A program made the translations under genes and the position numbers. From Colwellia sp. TT2012 (GTDB lineage: Bacteria; Pseudomonadota; Gammaproteobacteria; Enterobacterales; Alteromonadaceae): DNA of 64,000 nucleotides. The stretch covers positions 62,001-126,000 of the forward strand of contig NZ_LJYX01000019.1 of NCBI RefSeq assembly GCF_001440345.1, in the 5' to 3' direction. Below the pieces are notes generated by a model. It did not search any database and was not told the DNA's origin. It saw nothing but the letters and a program-made list of their open reading frames with translations. Every line of letters begins with the position of its first letter. Position 1 is the stretch's first letter. Of this stretch, positions 37,577-47,432 are shown one piece after another.

Positions 37577-38923
37577 CTATAAAGAGTGCCAAAAAACTAG
37601 GCCAATGGCTGTCGGACAAACGAACTTGGTATACCAAGGCCAGATTTTCCAGAAGAAACTGTGCTCGACATTTTCATTACCTTGCTTGATTTCCGCTAAA
37701 ATTTCATTTCTATACCAAATCCAACCAACAAAAATACAACATAACATGGCAATAATAGGTTGACCGTATACCGTAGAAACATTGATCACCAAACCAAATA
37801 ACAAGTCAAAATTTACCACTATTAATGCGCTTAACAGTAAAATACTGATACCTATTACTGTAGTGGCTTTTTTACGTTCAATATTATGACGTTCAACCAC
37901 AAAAGATACTGGCCCCTCTAACATAGAAATTGATGACGTTAATGCCGCTATCGACATTAAAACAAAAAAGGCAAAAGCAACAAATACACCAATATCACCC
38001 ATACCAGTAAATAAGCTAGGTAATACATCAAAGACTAAGTTAGGACCCGATATTAAACTGCCATCTTCGGCAAAAATTGCCACCCCTTGCGCCTGTGCAA
38101 CATACATAGCAGGGATAATTAATAAGCCTGCTAAAAAGGCAATAGAGACATCAATTAAAGTGACTTGGGCAGCAAGTGTCACTAAGTTCTCTTTTTTAGC
38201 AATATAAGAGCCGTAAATAATCATCACGCTAGTACCCAGTGACAAAGAGAAAAATGCTTGCCCTAAGGCACTAATTAAAAGATCAGGTTCCAACACTCGA
38301 GAAAAATCAGGATTTAAATAGGCATTAAAGCCCTCGCGAGCACCATCTAAGGTAAAGACATAGATGATCAATAAAATAAGCAAACCGATTAACATTGGCA
38401 TCAAACGTTTTGACCACTTTTCAATGCCCTGCTCAACACCACGGCGAATTATCCCTATGGTTAACATCATAAATAATGCGCTGAATATTAAGTCTCGAGG
38501 CACTGATTGGACGGTTAACCAACTTGAGACTTGCTGAAAACCAAGTAATTGGCTGATGGGTTCAATTGCATAGGCCATCATCCAGCCAGCTAAAACACCA
38601 TAAAAACTTAAAATAAGTGCCGCGCAAATAATGCCGCCAAAACCGATAACAAAGGCAAAACGTTTTTGCCATAAATTACGTGACATTTTTTGCATACTGG
38701 TTACAGCATTAGCTTGACCATAACGACCAATTAACAACTCAGCCATAAACGCGGGATAAGCTAAACAAAAGGCTAACACTAAGTACACTAAAACAAAGGC
38801 AGCACCACCATTACTCGCTGTTTGCGTGGGAAAACCCCAAATATTACCTAAGCCAACAGCAGAGCCTGCCGCTGCCATAATAAAACCAAATCGCGAACTA
38901 AAGCCGCCTCTTGCAACACTCAT
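37577..38923 (-). CDS. Sodium-dependent transporter (NSS/SNF family)
   Basis: 448 residues with about eleven helices. The N-terminus FSSRFGFIMAAAGSAVGLGNIWGFP is the NSS family signature (sodium-site helix 1). SLSLGTSVMIIYGSY and ALTSSISMLEG mark helices 6 and 8. It probably imports an amino acid or similar with Na+. Substrate unknown. Its 3' end is followed by the echo repeat at 37479-37525. Confidence 0.93.
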   Translation of the reverse strand: MSVARGGFSSRFGFIMAAAGSAVGLGNIWGFPTQTASNGGAAFVLVYLVLAFCLAYPAFMAELLIGRYGQANAVTSMQKMSRNLWQKRFAFVIGFGGIICAALILSFYGVLAGWMMAYAIEPISQLLGFQQVSSWLTVQSVPRDLIFSALFMMLTIGIIRRGVEQGIEKWSKRLMPMLIGLLILLIIYVFTLDGAREGFNAYLNPDFSRVLEPDLLISALGQAFFSLSLGTSVMIIYGSYIAKKENLVTLAAQVTLIDVSIAFLAGLLIIPAMYVAQAQGVAIFAEDGSLISGPNLVFDVLPSLFTGMGDIGVFVAFAFFVLMSIAALTSSISMLEGPVSFVVERHNIERKKATTVIGISILLLSALIVVNFDLLFGLVINVSTVYGQPIIAMLCCIFVGWIWYRNEILAEIKQGNENVEHSFFWKIWPWYTKFVCPTAIGLVFWHSL

Positions 38924-39147
38924 TTACTTCCCCGAATTTTTTGCGAAATTATTTTTATAATTATTCATGAAGGTCTGTGCCTTATGATGAGAGCACTAAT
39001 TTACGCAATAACGCACAAGAAAAATAGAGGACAAGGCATTTATTATTTATTTAATAAACACCGAAATGTTAAATAGACTGTAAACATAGTGATACTGATA
39101 AATTAAAAAAATAACGCTGGTATAGCCGCGACAAAAATTATCTAATT

Positions 39148-39305
39148 ATACCCGTTTCATTAAGTTTGTGATCTTGTTGTGCATAGGAAAAATAAATCAG
39201 GGCAAGGCGCTCGATTGAGCAATAGCGAGCTATTGAGATTGAGAGCAACGTAGACATGGGGTATTTTACCCCCACAAGTGAGCAATCATTTAATGAAATT
39301 GGTAT
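39148..39305. mobile_element. MITE-like element, family B, full copy
   Basis: 158 bp with imperfect terminal inverted repeats (ATACCCGTTTCATTAAG... and ...TTTAATGAAATTGGTAT). The interior includes ATAAATCAGGGCAAGGCGCT. It is the same length as, and highly similar to, 53564-53721. It sits in the intergenic region 38924-39424, which otherwise shows no gene. Confidence 0.82.
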
Positions 39306-39424
39306 TAACAGCTTAAACAGCTACATTTTTCATCCCGCTCACCTAAGATTGCTGGCATGATAAAAATAAACCAGCAAGAGCTGCCTCTTTACTGGTTTAT
39401 AATTAATATTCAATCAATTGTAAA

Positions 39425-42400
39425 TTACAAGCGGAAAATATTATCGGCACTATCTCTATCCACTAAGCGAATAAAAGGATCTACGCCGGCAAATTTAGGC
39501 TTACCTTTAACTCGTACTGTTATTTTGTTGGTACCTGTTTTGATCTGATGTTTAGCAAGATATAAAACAAAATCTTGTGCAGACAAGTCTTCCGGATTTG
39601 CGCTAAATAAACCAATATCAATTTCATCACTAAAATCAACTTCAGTTTCTTTACCTTGACCATCGGCACGTTTAAGTGCCGCTTCAATGGTTAAGGTCAC
39701 ATCAAAAGTATCTTCAATATCAGCCACTGCCACAACTTGTACATCGGTAGTTTTCAAATCATACAAGCTAATATGTTCAAACAGGTTGCTAATAAAACGC
39801 TTTTCTTGCTCATTAGTATCTTGGTTAAGGTAAGCCATTAAATCTAAGGTGGTTGGATACGGCGTACTTTGATACTTAAATTCATTGAGGAAGTTTTGTA
39901 AGGCGCTATTTAAACGCTGTTCACCTAATCTGTCTTTAAGTGCCATCATCACGATAGAGCCCTTGTTATAATGAATATACTGCTGATTCTCACTACGGTA
40001 TAAAGGCATCTCTTCTAACGCTTCAGTACTGCGCCCGCTAAGATATTTATCTAATTCATACTTTAAAAATTTACGCATGTTATTCTGGCCGTATTTTTTC
40101 TCCATCACCATTAATGCGCCATATTGCGACAAGGTTTCAGACAAAATAGCACTGCCTTGCACATTAGCCGCACCCACTTGATGTGCCCACCATTGATGGG
40201 CGACTTCATGGGCGGTAACATAATAAGCTATATCAATATTGTTCGGATCGCGTAAGTCACTAATAAAGCCAATCTTTTCAGAAAAAGGCACGGTATTAGC
40301 AAAACTTTGCGCAAAACTGCGATAACCTGGGTATTCGATTATACGCATTTGTTTGTGCTGATAAGGACCAAAATTCTCACTAAAATAATCAATCGAATCA
40401 CGTACTGATTCCATCATACGGTCAACGTTCATAGCGTGATTCTTATGATAATAAACCTCAATATCAATGCCTTTATAGTGCTCTTTTTTCGACTTTAATT
40501 TTGCTGACATAAAAGAATAAAAATTAACCATAGGCGCGTCCATTTTATAATGGAAAGTACGGCGACCATCTTGCAATGTTTCGCTTTGCAAGTAACCTGG
40601 CGCGATAGCAAACTGATCGGCTACCGTTGAAATGGTCGCTTCAAAGTCAATAAAACCAATGCCGTTGCCAAAGAAACTTTCATTATAAAACCGTTTATCT
40701 TCGAGTTTATTGGCGCGTTGCAACGGCGCTAAATCATGCTGTCGACGTTTATGACGATCATTTAACTGCCAACCTTGTTGATAACCAAAGTTTGGAAATA
40801 AAGCGAAGTTGTCAATAAAAGTACCATTGTCCAGTAAAGTATAATCACCATTAGTTTCACTAAATCCCTGATGGACACGGGTAACGCTTAACTTGCCCTG
40901 ACGTATTTCACCTGGCAATAGCGGCTCAGTAAATGTAAACCATGCGGTATCAAACTCTTCATCTAATTCACCTAAAACCCCACCATCAATCTCCACCGAC
41001 CATTGTTTACTATGGTTAGGTTTTGCTACTAAAAATTTAGTGATTGCTTGGTCGCTGGTATTGGTTAAGCTTAATTCGGCTACCGCTTCAATACGGCGTT
41101 CACTTGGATAAATATCAACTTTCGCATGTACTTTAGTAATGGTGGGAATAGCTGCATTGAGCTCACTAACATACTTATGCTCATATGCCGCACGGTTATC
41201 ATCTATATCATCGCTAATAACAAAGTCATTAAGTACACGGGTATTGTAGTGAATAACACTGCCTGCACCGATAAAAATAATTAAGCCTAGCGTAATAATG
41301 GCTTTGCCTGACGTTGATAAGTGATACGAAATATTTTTAATACGCGTTTTTAATGATTGCGCCGGACCTCGATGCCATAAGGCATAAGTTAAACAGGCGA
41401 AGACTAAGGTTAAACCGCTCCAATAAAACATATACCAATGATGACTGGTTAAAAAGTGTCCGTAACCATTAATATCCGAATATAATACTGGCGGCGCACC
41501 GCCAAATTGAAACATATTATGACTAAATCCTAAACTGCTTAGCGTTATTGAACTGATTATAAATAATACAAATAACAACATACCAATATATTTATTTGGA
41601 CTAATCACTTGTAAGAAAAAGGCCAAAACGGCGGTAAAAATAAAAGGCACTAAATTGATGTAACCTAAGCGCATAATATATTGCGATAACTCTATGTGTT
41701 GATGGCCTTGTAATAGCTGATTAACAACTGTAACCGAAATACCGCAGACATAAAGCAAGGCTAAGACCAAACTAATGGCTATGATTTTCGATAGCCAAAA
41801 AGTAATATTATTTACCGGCATTGAATCAACAATATCACCCATGCCTGAATCTCGTTCACGCCAAACAATTTCAGCACTGTAATAAGTCAGTACTATCATC
41901 ATTAACATACCTGTCGAGCCAGCGATAACTTCAACCATGTTTTGTGTTAATGGCCAGTTAGGCGTGCCATAGCTGCCTAAAGAGCTCATAAGTATTGAGA
42001 TAAGCATAACCATAGTAATTAAGGCAAGTACGAAAAAAGGTGCGCTGAATACAACTTGTTTGATTTCAAATAAAATACGTAAACGTAAATGTGCTGCGGT
42101 TTGAATACCCGAGCTTTTAGCGGTGATATTATTGTTTAATAACGCCGGGATTTTTTCATCTTGCATTAGCGCTTGCTGCGCTGCTTTTTTCTGTGCCTTT
42201 TTACTGAGTTTTTTTACTTTCGCGCTAGATAAACGTACCTTAGACCTAAAACCACCAAAGACTGCCAGTATAAATACCGAAATAGCCAACCACAGTAAAC
42301 GGTTTTCTAATAAGGTGCCGCTTAACTCAATGGTACTATTATTCTTATCAAACAAGGTCCAATAACGCGTCATTTCACTAAAGGTGTTGAATGCAAAAGG

Positions 42401-43036
42401 ATCAAGCAATGCGGCTATGGTACGGTATTCTGGGTCACTCAAAAGCTGCCCTGACACAGAATAAAGAACAAATAGGCCTACAGCCGATAGGTAAACCGCC
42501 ATCATAGAGCGAAACTTAAGGGCTACCGCATAAAAAAAGCACGACAAGACCAATAAGGTCGGTAAAGACAGATAAAAATACGCACTAAAATAGTAACTTA
42601 GATTGGTAGCACCTAAACGCTCAGGATCAACCCAACCGACTAAACCGCCCAATAAAGTTCCAATTAAAATACCTAAGGGTACAAAAGCAAAAACCGTGGC
42701 AACGACGGCAAAAGAGCCTAAAAATCGCCCTAATTGATAGCTCAGCGGATTTATCGGTTTAGAATACAGTAACTCTGACATCTTGCTAGTGTCATTACGG
42801 GTTGCGGTGCTGGCAACAAAATTTACCACCAAAAACATGGCAAACAAGCCCATGATCAATAAGGTTTGCGCAATAGCAAAAGGCCCATTATATAAAACAT
42901 TACCACCGCCACCCAATTGAATATCGTCACTAATGGTGGCAAAAAAGGTCAGCAAGAAAAAAATTAAACTGGTGACATAAAAAGAGGGCTGTCGAGTAAA
43001 ATAGCGCCATTCAAAGGCAAACATTTGCATTAACAT
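39425..43036 (-). CDS. ABC permease fused to an M1-family aminopeptidase
   Basis: 1203 residues. The N-terminal 550-600 residues have about twelve membrane helices in two ABC-2-like permease halves. The C-terminal part is an M1 metallopeptidase with HEVAHQWW near residue 940 and the third zinc ligand in ILSETLSQY. The ATPase partner is encoded just upstream (43067-43987), 30 bp away. Such permease-peptidase fusions are known in gammaproteobacteria, but their substrate is unclear. The peptidase should face the periplasm if the helix count is even. Confidence 0.9.
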   Translation of the reverse strand: MLMQMFAFEWRYFTRQPSFYVTSLIFFLLTFFATISDDIQLGGGGNVLYNGPFAIAQTLLIMGLFAMFLVVNFVASTATRNDTSKMSELLYSKPINPLSYQLGRFLGSFAVVATVFAFVPLGILIGTLLGGLVGWVDPERLGATNLSYYFSAYFYLSLPTLLVLSCFFYAVALKFRSMMAVYLSAVGLFVLYSVSGQLLSDPEYRTIAALLDPFAFNTFSEMTRYWTLFDKNNSTIELSGTLLENRLLWLAISVFILAVFGGFRSKVRLSSAKVKKLSKKAQKKAAQQALMQDEKIPALLNNNITAKSSGIQTAAHLRLRILFEIKQVVFSAPFFVLALITMVMLISILMSSLGSYGTPNWPLTQNMVEVIAGSTGMLMMIVLTYYSAEIVWRERDSGMGDIVDSMPVNNITFWLSKIIAISLVLALLYVCGISVTVVNQLLQGHQHIELSQYIMRLGYINLVPFIFTAVLAFFLQVISPNKYIGMLLFVLFIISSITLSSLGFSHNMFQFGGAPPVLYSDINGYGHFLTSHHWYMFYWSGLTLVFACLTYALWHRGPAQSLKTRIKNISYHLSTSGKAIITLGLIIFIGAGSVIHYNTRVLNDFVISDDIDDNRAAYEHKYVSELNAAIPTITKVHAKVDIYPSERRIEAVAELSLTNTSDQAITKFLVAKPNHSKQWSVEIDGGVLGELDEEFDTAWFTFTEPLLPGEIRQGKLSVTRVHQGFSETNGDYTLLDNGTFIDNFALFPNFGYQQGWQLNDRHKRRQHDLAPLQRANKLEDKRFYNESFFGNGIGFIDFEATISTVADQFAIAPGYLQSETLQDGRRTFHYKMDAPMVNFYSFMSAKLKSKKEHYKGIDIEVYYHKNHAMNVDRMMESVRDSIDYFSENFGPYQHKQMRIIEYPGYRSFAQSFANTVPFSEKIGFISDLRDPNNIDIAYYVTAHEVAHQWWAHQVGAANVQGSAILSETLSQYGALMVMEKKYGQNNMRKFLKYELDKYLSGRSTEALEEMPLYRSENQQYIHYNKGSIVMMALKDRLGEQRLNSALQNFLNEFKYQSTPYPTTLDLMAYLNQDTNEQEKRFISNLFEHISLYDLKTTDVQVVAVADIEDTFDVTLTIEAALKRADGQGKETEVDFSDEIDIGLFSANPEDLSAQDFVLYLAKHQIKTGTNKITVRVKGKPKFAGVDPFIRLVDRDSADNIFRL

Positions 43037-43066
43037 AAGAAATTCCTTGTCATTGGTTTGCTTGAA

Positions 43067-43987
43067 TTAAGCCACTTTTTTTTGTGCTGAAGTAGACTGA
43101 GTTGCAGTGGATTGATCTGAAGCACGATATTCATTTAACGTAGAAAAATAGACATCTTCTAAATTCACTGGCGCGGCTTCAAAACCAAAGGGAGCACTTT
43201 CGGCTATGACATGCACAATAGTTTGTCCGGCAAATAAACGTTTCGAGATCACGTTAAATTCTTGCTCAATAACGTTAAGCTCTGATTGAGCAATCGCTTT
43301 ACGCCAGATTTGACCCTTGAGTTTATTGGTTAATTCGATGGGATTACCTTGTAGTACAATTTTCCCTGAGGCAAGTACCGCCATATTAGGGCAAAGTTCG
43401 GTAACATCCTCAACAATATGTGTTGATAATATAATGGCTTTTTCTTCACCTAAGGCGACTAATAAATTATGAAAACGATTACGCTCTTCTGGATCTAACC
43501 CCGCAGTAGGTTCATCAACAATTAATAAGTCAGGATCGCCAAGTAAGGCTTGGGCAATACCAAAACGCTGACGCATGCCACCAGAGAAACCACTAACGGC
43601 ATTTTTTCTATGCTGGTATAAATTCGTTTGTGCTAATAAACCTTCCACCGCTTCTTTACGCTCTGCTTTATTTTTCAAACCTTTTAAAATAGCAAGATGG
43701 TCAAGTAATTCATAAGCACTGATACGAGGATAAACACCAAAATCTTGTGGCAAGTAACCCAAACGTTGTCGTAGTGCTTGTGGGTCTTTTAAAACATCAA
43801 TACCATCAAAGGTAATACTGCCACTATCAGCATCTTGCAAAGTGGCAATGGTACGCATTAATGACGATTTACCAGCACCATTAGGGCCTAATAAACCAAA
43901 CATGCCTTTCGGGATTTCCAGCGTAATATTATCCATCGCTTTAACTCCATTATCGTAAGTCTTGGATAAATTTTTTATTGTTAACAT
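43067..43987 (-). CDS. ABC transporter ATP-binding protein
   Basis: 306 residues with Walker A (GPNGAGKSS), signature SGGMRQR, Walker B with D-loop (LLIVDEPTAGLD) and an H-loop (STHIVED). A C-terminal extension of about 90 residues follows, as in CcmA/NatA-type ATPases. It pairs with the permease-peptidase fusion downstream in a two-gene operon. Confidence 0.95.
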   Translation of the reverse strand: MLTIKNLSKTYDNGVKAMDNITLEIPKGMFGLLGPNGAGKSSLMRTIATLQDADSGSITFDGIDVLKDPQALRQRLGYLPQDFGVYPRISAYELLDHLAILKGLKNKAERKEAVEGLLAQTNLYQHRKNAVSGFSGGMRQRFGIAQALLGDPDLLIVDEPTAGLDPEERNRFHNLLVALGEEKAIILSTHIVEDVTELCPNMAVLASGKIVLQGNPIELTNKLKGQIWRKAIAQSELNVIEQEFNVISKRLFAGQTIVHVIAESAPFGFEAAPVNLEDVYFSTLNEYRASDQSTATQSTSAQKKVA

Positions 43988-44165
43988 TATTATTCCTTGC
44001 GTTAATTTTTATTTATTATTTTTTTGCCAATTTCGTTGTAGATAACTCAACAAAAAATTTGTAGGTTTAGCCTACTGCATTGTTAATATTATGTAAAATA
44101 TAACTTGACCACTCACAGTAAGAGAATGTAATAAAACCGGCCTTACACCCTTTTTAAAAGAGCAA

Positions 44166-44212
44166 CAAAAAAGCCCGTAGTTATTAGCAATTTATGCTAA
44201 TAACTACGGGCT
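44166..44212 (-). terminator. Terminator of the prfB-lysS operon
   Basis: Long perfect stem AGCCCGTAGTTATTAGCA and its complement with a short loop, followed on the minus strand by TTTTTT. It lies 52 bp after the lysS stop. Confidence 0.93.
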
Positions 44213-44263
44213 TCATCATGCTTATTTGACTACTTTCAAATAACGTTTTTATTCAAAACGTGT

Positions 44264-45841
44264 TTATTTCTCTGCTTCAGGACGCATATGTGGGAATAAA
44301 ATCACGTCTTTAATGGTTGGTGAATCAGTGAACAACATCACTAAACGATCAATACCAATGCCTTCACCGGCCGTTGGTGGTAAACCGTATTCTAAGGCGG
44401 TGATGTAATCCGCATCATAATGCATAGCTTCATCATCGCCGGCATCTTTTTCTGCTACTTGTTTCTTAAAGCGAGCGGCTTGATCTTCAGCATCGTTAAG
44501 CTCTGAGAAGCCATTGGCTATTTCACGACCACCAACAAAGAATTCAAATCGGTCGGTAATAAATGAGTTGTTATCATTACGACGTGCTAAAGGTGAAACT
44601 TCCCACGGGTATTCGGTGATAAAGGTAGGTTGATCCAATAAGTGCTCTGCTACTTCTTCAAAAATTTCACAGATATACTTGCCTGGTCCCCATAACTTAG
44701 CAGCCTCACCTTCTTTAACACCCACAGCTTTTGCCATGGCTTTAATCGCGGCAAAGTTATTTTCCGGGTCACGTAATGCGGCTTCATCAAGGTGCTCAGC
44801 TGCGCGATGCTCTTTACCGTATTTTAAAATGGCGTCGACCATAGATAAACGCACAAATGGCTGGCCAAAATCGTAAAATTTCTCTTCGATCACTTCACCA
44901 TCAGAATTTTTAACGGTATTACGAATCATCGTTGTACCCAGTACATCTTGGGCAACAGTACGTAACATTTCTTCGGTAAGGTTCATCATGTCATTGAAAT
45001 CAGCATAAGCTTGGTAGAATTCAATCATGGTAAATTCTGGATTATGACGGGTTGAAATACCTTCATTACGGAAACTACGGTTAATTTCAAAGACACGTTC
45101 GAAACCGCCGACCACTAAACGTTTTAAGTTAAGCTCTGGCGCAATACGTAAGTACATATCAAGATCAAAAGTATTATGATGGGTCATAAAAGGTTTAGCC
45201 GTTGCACCACCTGGTATGATTTGCAGCATAGGGGTTTCTACTTCCATAAAATCACGTTCAACTAAAAACTGTCGAATTCCTGAAATAATTTTTGAACGCA
45301 TTTTAAAGGTATTACGGGTCTCTTCATTGATGATCAAATCAATATAACGCTGACGATATTTAGTTTCTTGATCTGACAAACCATGAAACTTTTCAGGTAA
45401 TGGACGTAGTGATTTAGTCAACAATGAGTATTCATTCATATTCACGTAAAGATCGCCTTTACCTGACTTATGCAAAATACCTCTAATACCAATAATGTCA
45501 CCAATATCTAACGAGCCCCATTTAGCTCTTATTTCTTTCTGTACGGTTTTTTCAGCATAACCTTGAATACGGCCTGACCCGTCTTGTATCACTAAAAAGG
45601 GTCCACGTTTTGCCATAACACGGCCAGCAATAGCATAAGTAAGCTGTAGTTCTTCAAGTTCTTCTTTGGTTTTTTCACCATGTTCAGCTTGAATATCAGC
45701 GGCTAAATGTTCACGATTAAAATCGTTAGGAAAACCATTCGCGGAACAATTAGAGCGAATCTTCTCAAGCTTTACACGACGCTCAGCAATCAGTTTATTT
45801 TCATCTTGTGCTACAGGTGTACTTTTAGCTTTATCTGTCAT
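44264..45841 (-). CDS. lysS: Lysine--tRNA ligase (class II)
   Basis: 525 residues. An OB-fold anticodon-binding domain ([21 protein letters not shown]) is followed by class II motif 2 ([20 protein letters not shown]) and motif 3 ([11 protein letters not shown]). It lies downstream of prfB in the same order as in E. coli. Between them is the 108-bp tandem repeat at 45919-46197. Confidence 0.97.
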   Translation of the reverse strand: MTDKAKSTPVAQDENKLIAERRVKLEKIRSNCSANGFPNDFNREHLAADIQAEHGEKTKEELEELQLTYAIAGRVMAKRGPFLVIQDGSGRIQGYAEKTVQKEIRAKWGSLDIGDIIGIRGILHKSGKGDLYVNMNEYSLLTKSLRPLPEKFHGLSDQETKYRQRYIDLIINEETRNTFKMRSKIISGIRQFLVERDFMEVETPMLQIIPGGATAKPFMTHHNTFDLDMYLRIAPELNLKRLVVGGFERVFEINRSFRNEGISTRHNPEFTMIEFYQAYADFNDMMNLTEEMLRTVAQDVLGTTMIRNTVKNSDGEVIEEKFYDFGQPFVRLSMVDAILKYGKEHRAAEHLDEAALRDPENNFAAIKAMAKAVGVKEGEAAKLWGPGKYICEIFEEVAEHLLDQPTFITEYPWEVSPLARRNDNNSFITDRFEFFVGGREIANGFSELNDAEDQAARFKKQVAEKDAGDDEAMHYDADYITALEYGLPPTAGEGIGIDRLVMLFTDSPTIKDVILFPHMRPEAEK

Positions 45842-45918
45842 GTTAGTTTCTCAACGTTATCTTTAATTTGATCAATTTAATTAATTATTTGTGGTTAGCT
45901 TTTATTTTTAGCTTAATG

Positions 45919-46197
45919 CTACAATCCAGACTTTAAGCTGGCTGCTAAAAACTTATCAATATCACCGTCTAGCACGGCTTGTTTGGTTCATTCTGCTTCT
46001 GTTTTCAATATCTGGGAAAACCGTTGCTACAAACCAGACTTTAAGCTGGCTTCTAAAAACTTATCAATATCACCGTCTAGCACGGCTTGTTTGGTTCATT
46101 CTGCTTCTGTTTTCAATATCCGGGAAAACCGTTGCTACAAACCAGACTTTAAGCTGGCTTCTAAAAACTTATCAATATCACCGTCTAGCACGGCTTG
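45919..46197 (-). repeat. Tandem 108-bp repeat derived from the prfB 3' end
   Basis: Three copies of the terminal 63 bp of prfB (46135-46197, 46027-46089, 45919-45981), separated by two 45-bp spacers (45982-46026 and 46090-46134) that differ at one base. The distal copy has two substitutions in the coding part: one synonymous (GGT to GGA), one changing a residue (E to A). The prfB stop is in the first copy, so the other two are in the prfB-lysS intergenic mRNA. Confidence 0.95.
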
Positions 46198-47233
46198 AGT
46201 ATTTCTATTCTCAACGCCAGTGCGTAAATCTTTAATGCGGCTATCATCTAAAACATAAGAGCGAATTTGGCTGCCCCAGCCGATATCTGACTTGCCATCT
46301 TCAAGCACTTGTTTGTCGGCATTTTGTTTTTGTATTTCAATTTCATACAGCTTGGCTTTTAATAGCTTCATCGCTGTTGCACGGTTTTTGTGTTGCGAAC
46401 GATCACTTTGACATTGTACTACTGCACCGGATGGAATGTGCGTTATGCGAATCGCTGAGTCAGTTTTATTAACATGTTGGCCTCCTGCGCCCGAAGCACG
46501 ATAAGTATCAACACGAATATCAGCAGGATTAATCTCAATTTCAATGCTGTCGTCAATTTCAGGGTAAATAAATGCTGAGGCAAATGAGGTATGACGACGA
46601 CCAGAGGAATCAAACGGTGATTTTCGTACCAGTCGATGTACACCTGTTTCAGTGCGCAGCCAACCATAAGCATATTCACCGGTGTACTTAATAGTACAAC
46701 CTTTAATGCCGGCAACATCACCGTCAGTAACTTCTACAACTTCTGTTTTATAGCCGTGTGCATCACCCCAACGTAGATACATGCGCATCAGCATTTCGGC
46801 CCAATCTTGCGCTTCAGTGCCACCCGAGCCAGATTGAATATCTAAATAACAATTATTTATGTCTTGCTCGCCCGAAAACATCCGGCGAAATTCTAATTTA
46901 GCCAAAATGGCATCTAAAGCATCGGCTTCAGTAATAGCTTCATCAAAGGTTTCTTGATCTTTTTCTTCCACCGCTAATTCAACTAAGTCGGCAATATCTT
47001 CACAACCAGTTTCAAGTTCTACTATGGTATTAACGACTTCTTCTAAGGCGCTACGTTCTTTACCAAGGGCTTGAGCCCGCTCAGGTTCATTCCAAACTTC
47101 AGGCTGCTCTAACTCTCGACTTACTTCAATTAAACGCTCAGCTTTAACATCGTAGTCAAAGGTACCCCCGAAGCGAATTAGCGCGGGCACGGATTTCTTT
47201 TAATTTAGTGAGTATTGGGTTTGTTTCAAACAT
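46135..47233 (-). CDS. prfB: Peptide chain release factor 2, with programmed +1 frameshift
   Basis: 365 residues when the frameshift is counted, the E. coli length. ATG at 47233 gives 25 codons to CTT, then TGA (47156-47158). The upstream CGGGGG Shine-Dalgarno-like element and CTTTGAC slippery site are canonical, and +1 shifting at 47158 joins the second frame ([11 protein letters not shown]). The second part has [16 protein letters not shown], the SPF tripeptide in RKSPFDS and the GGQ motif in [10 protein letters not shown]. It terminates at UGA and UAA. The downstream 3' end is repeated (see 45919-46197). Confidence 0.97.
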
Positions 47234-47432
47234 AAATCTTCAAACATAAATTTAATGTGTAGTCTTTGACGGCATTGAACAGCAAAAGACAAATAGTCGC
47301 GCATTGTAACGTAAATAAGGGGGTAAATATACGGCTAACAAGTCCGCTATGTTACTTTTATCGTTACTATTTATAGCTATTTTTTATAACAACTTTGCTA
47401 ATCACCCGTCATAATTACTTAGTAAGATAAGA

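Noticed and set aside
45919-46197. A CRISPR-like pattern of repeats and spacers
   Set aside because: The repeat is the prfB 3' end itself and the spacers are nearly identical, so it is a tandem duplication.
45983-46198. A plus-strand reading frame with internal 36-residue repeat
   Set aside because: It is antisense to prfB copies and arises only because the 108-bp period is a multiple of three.
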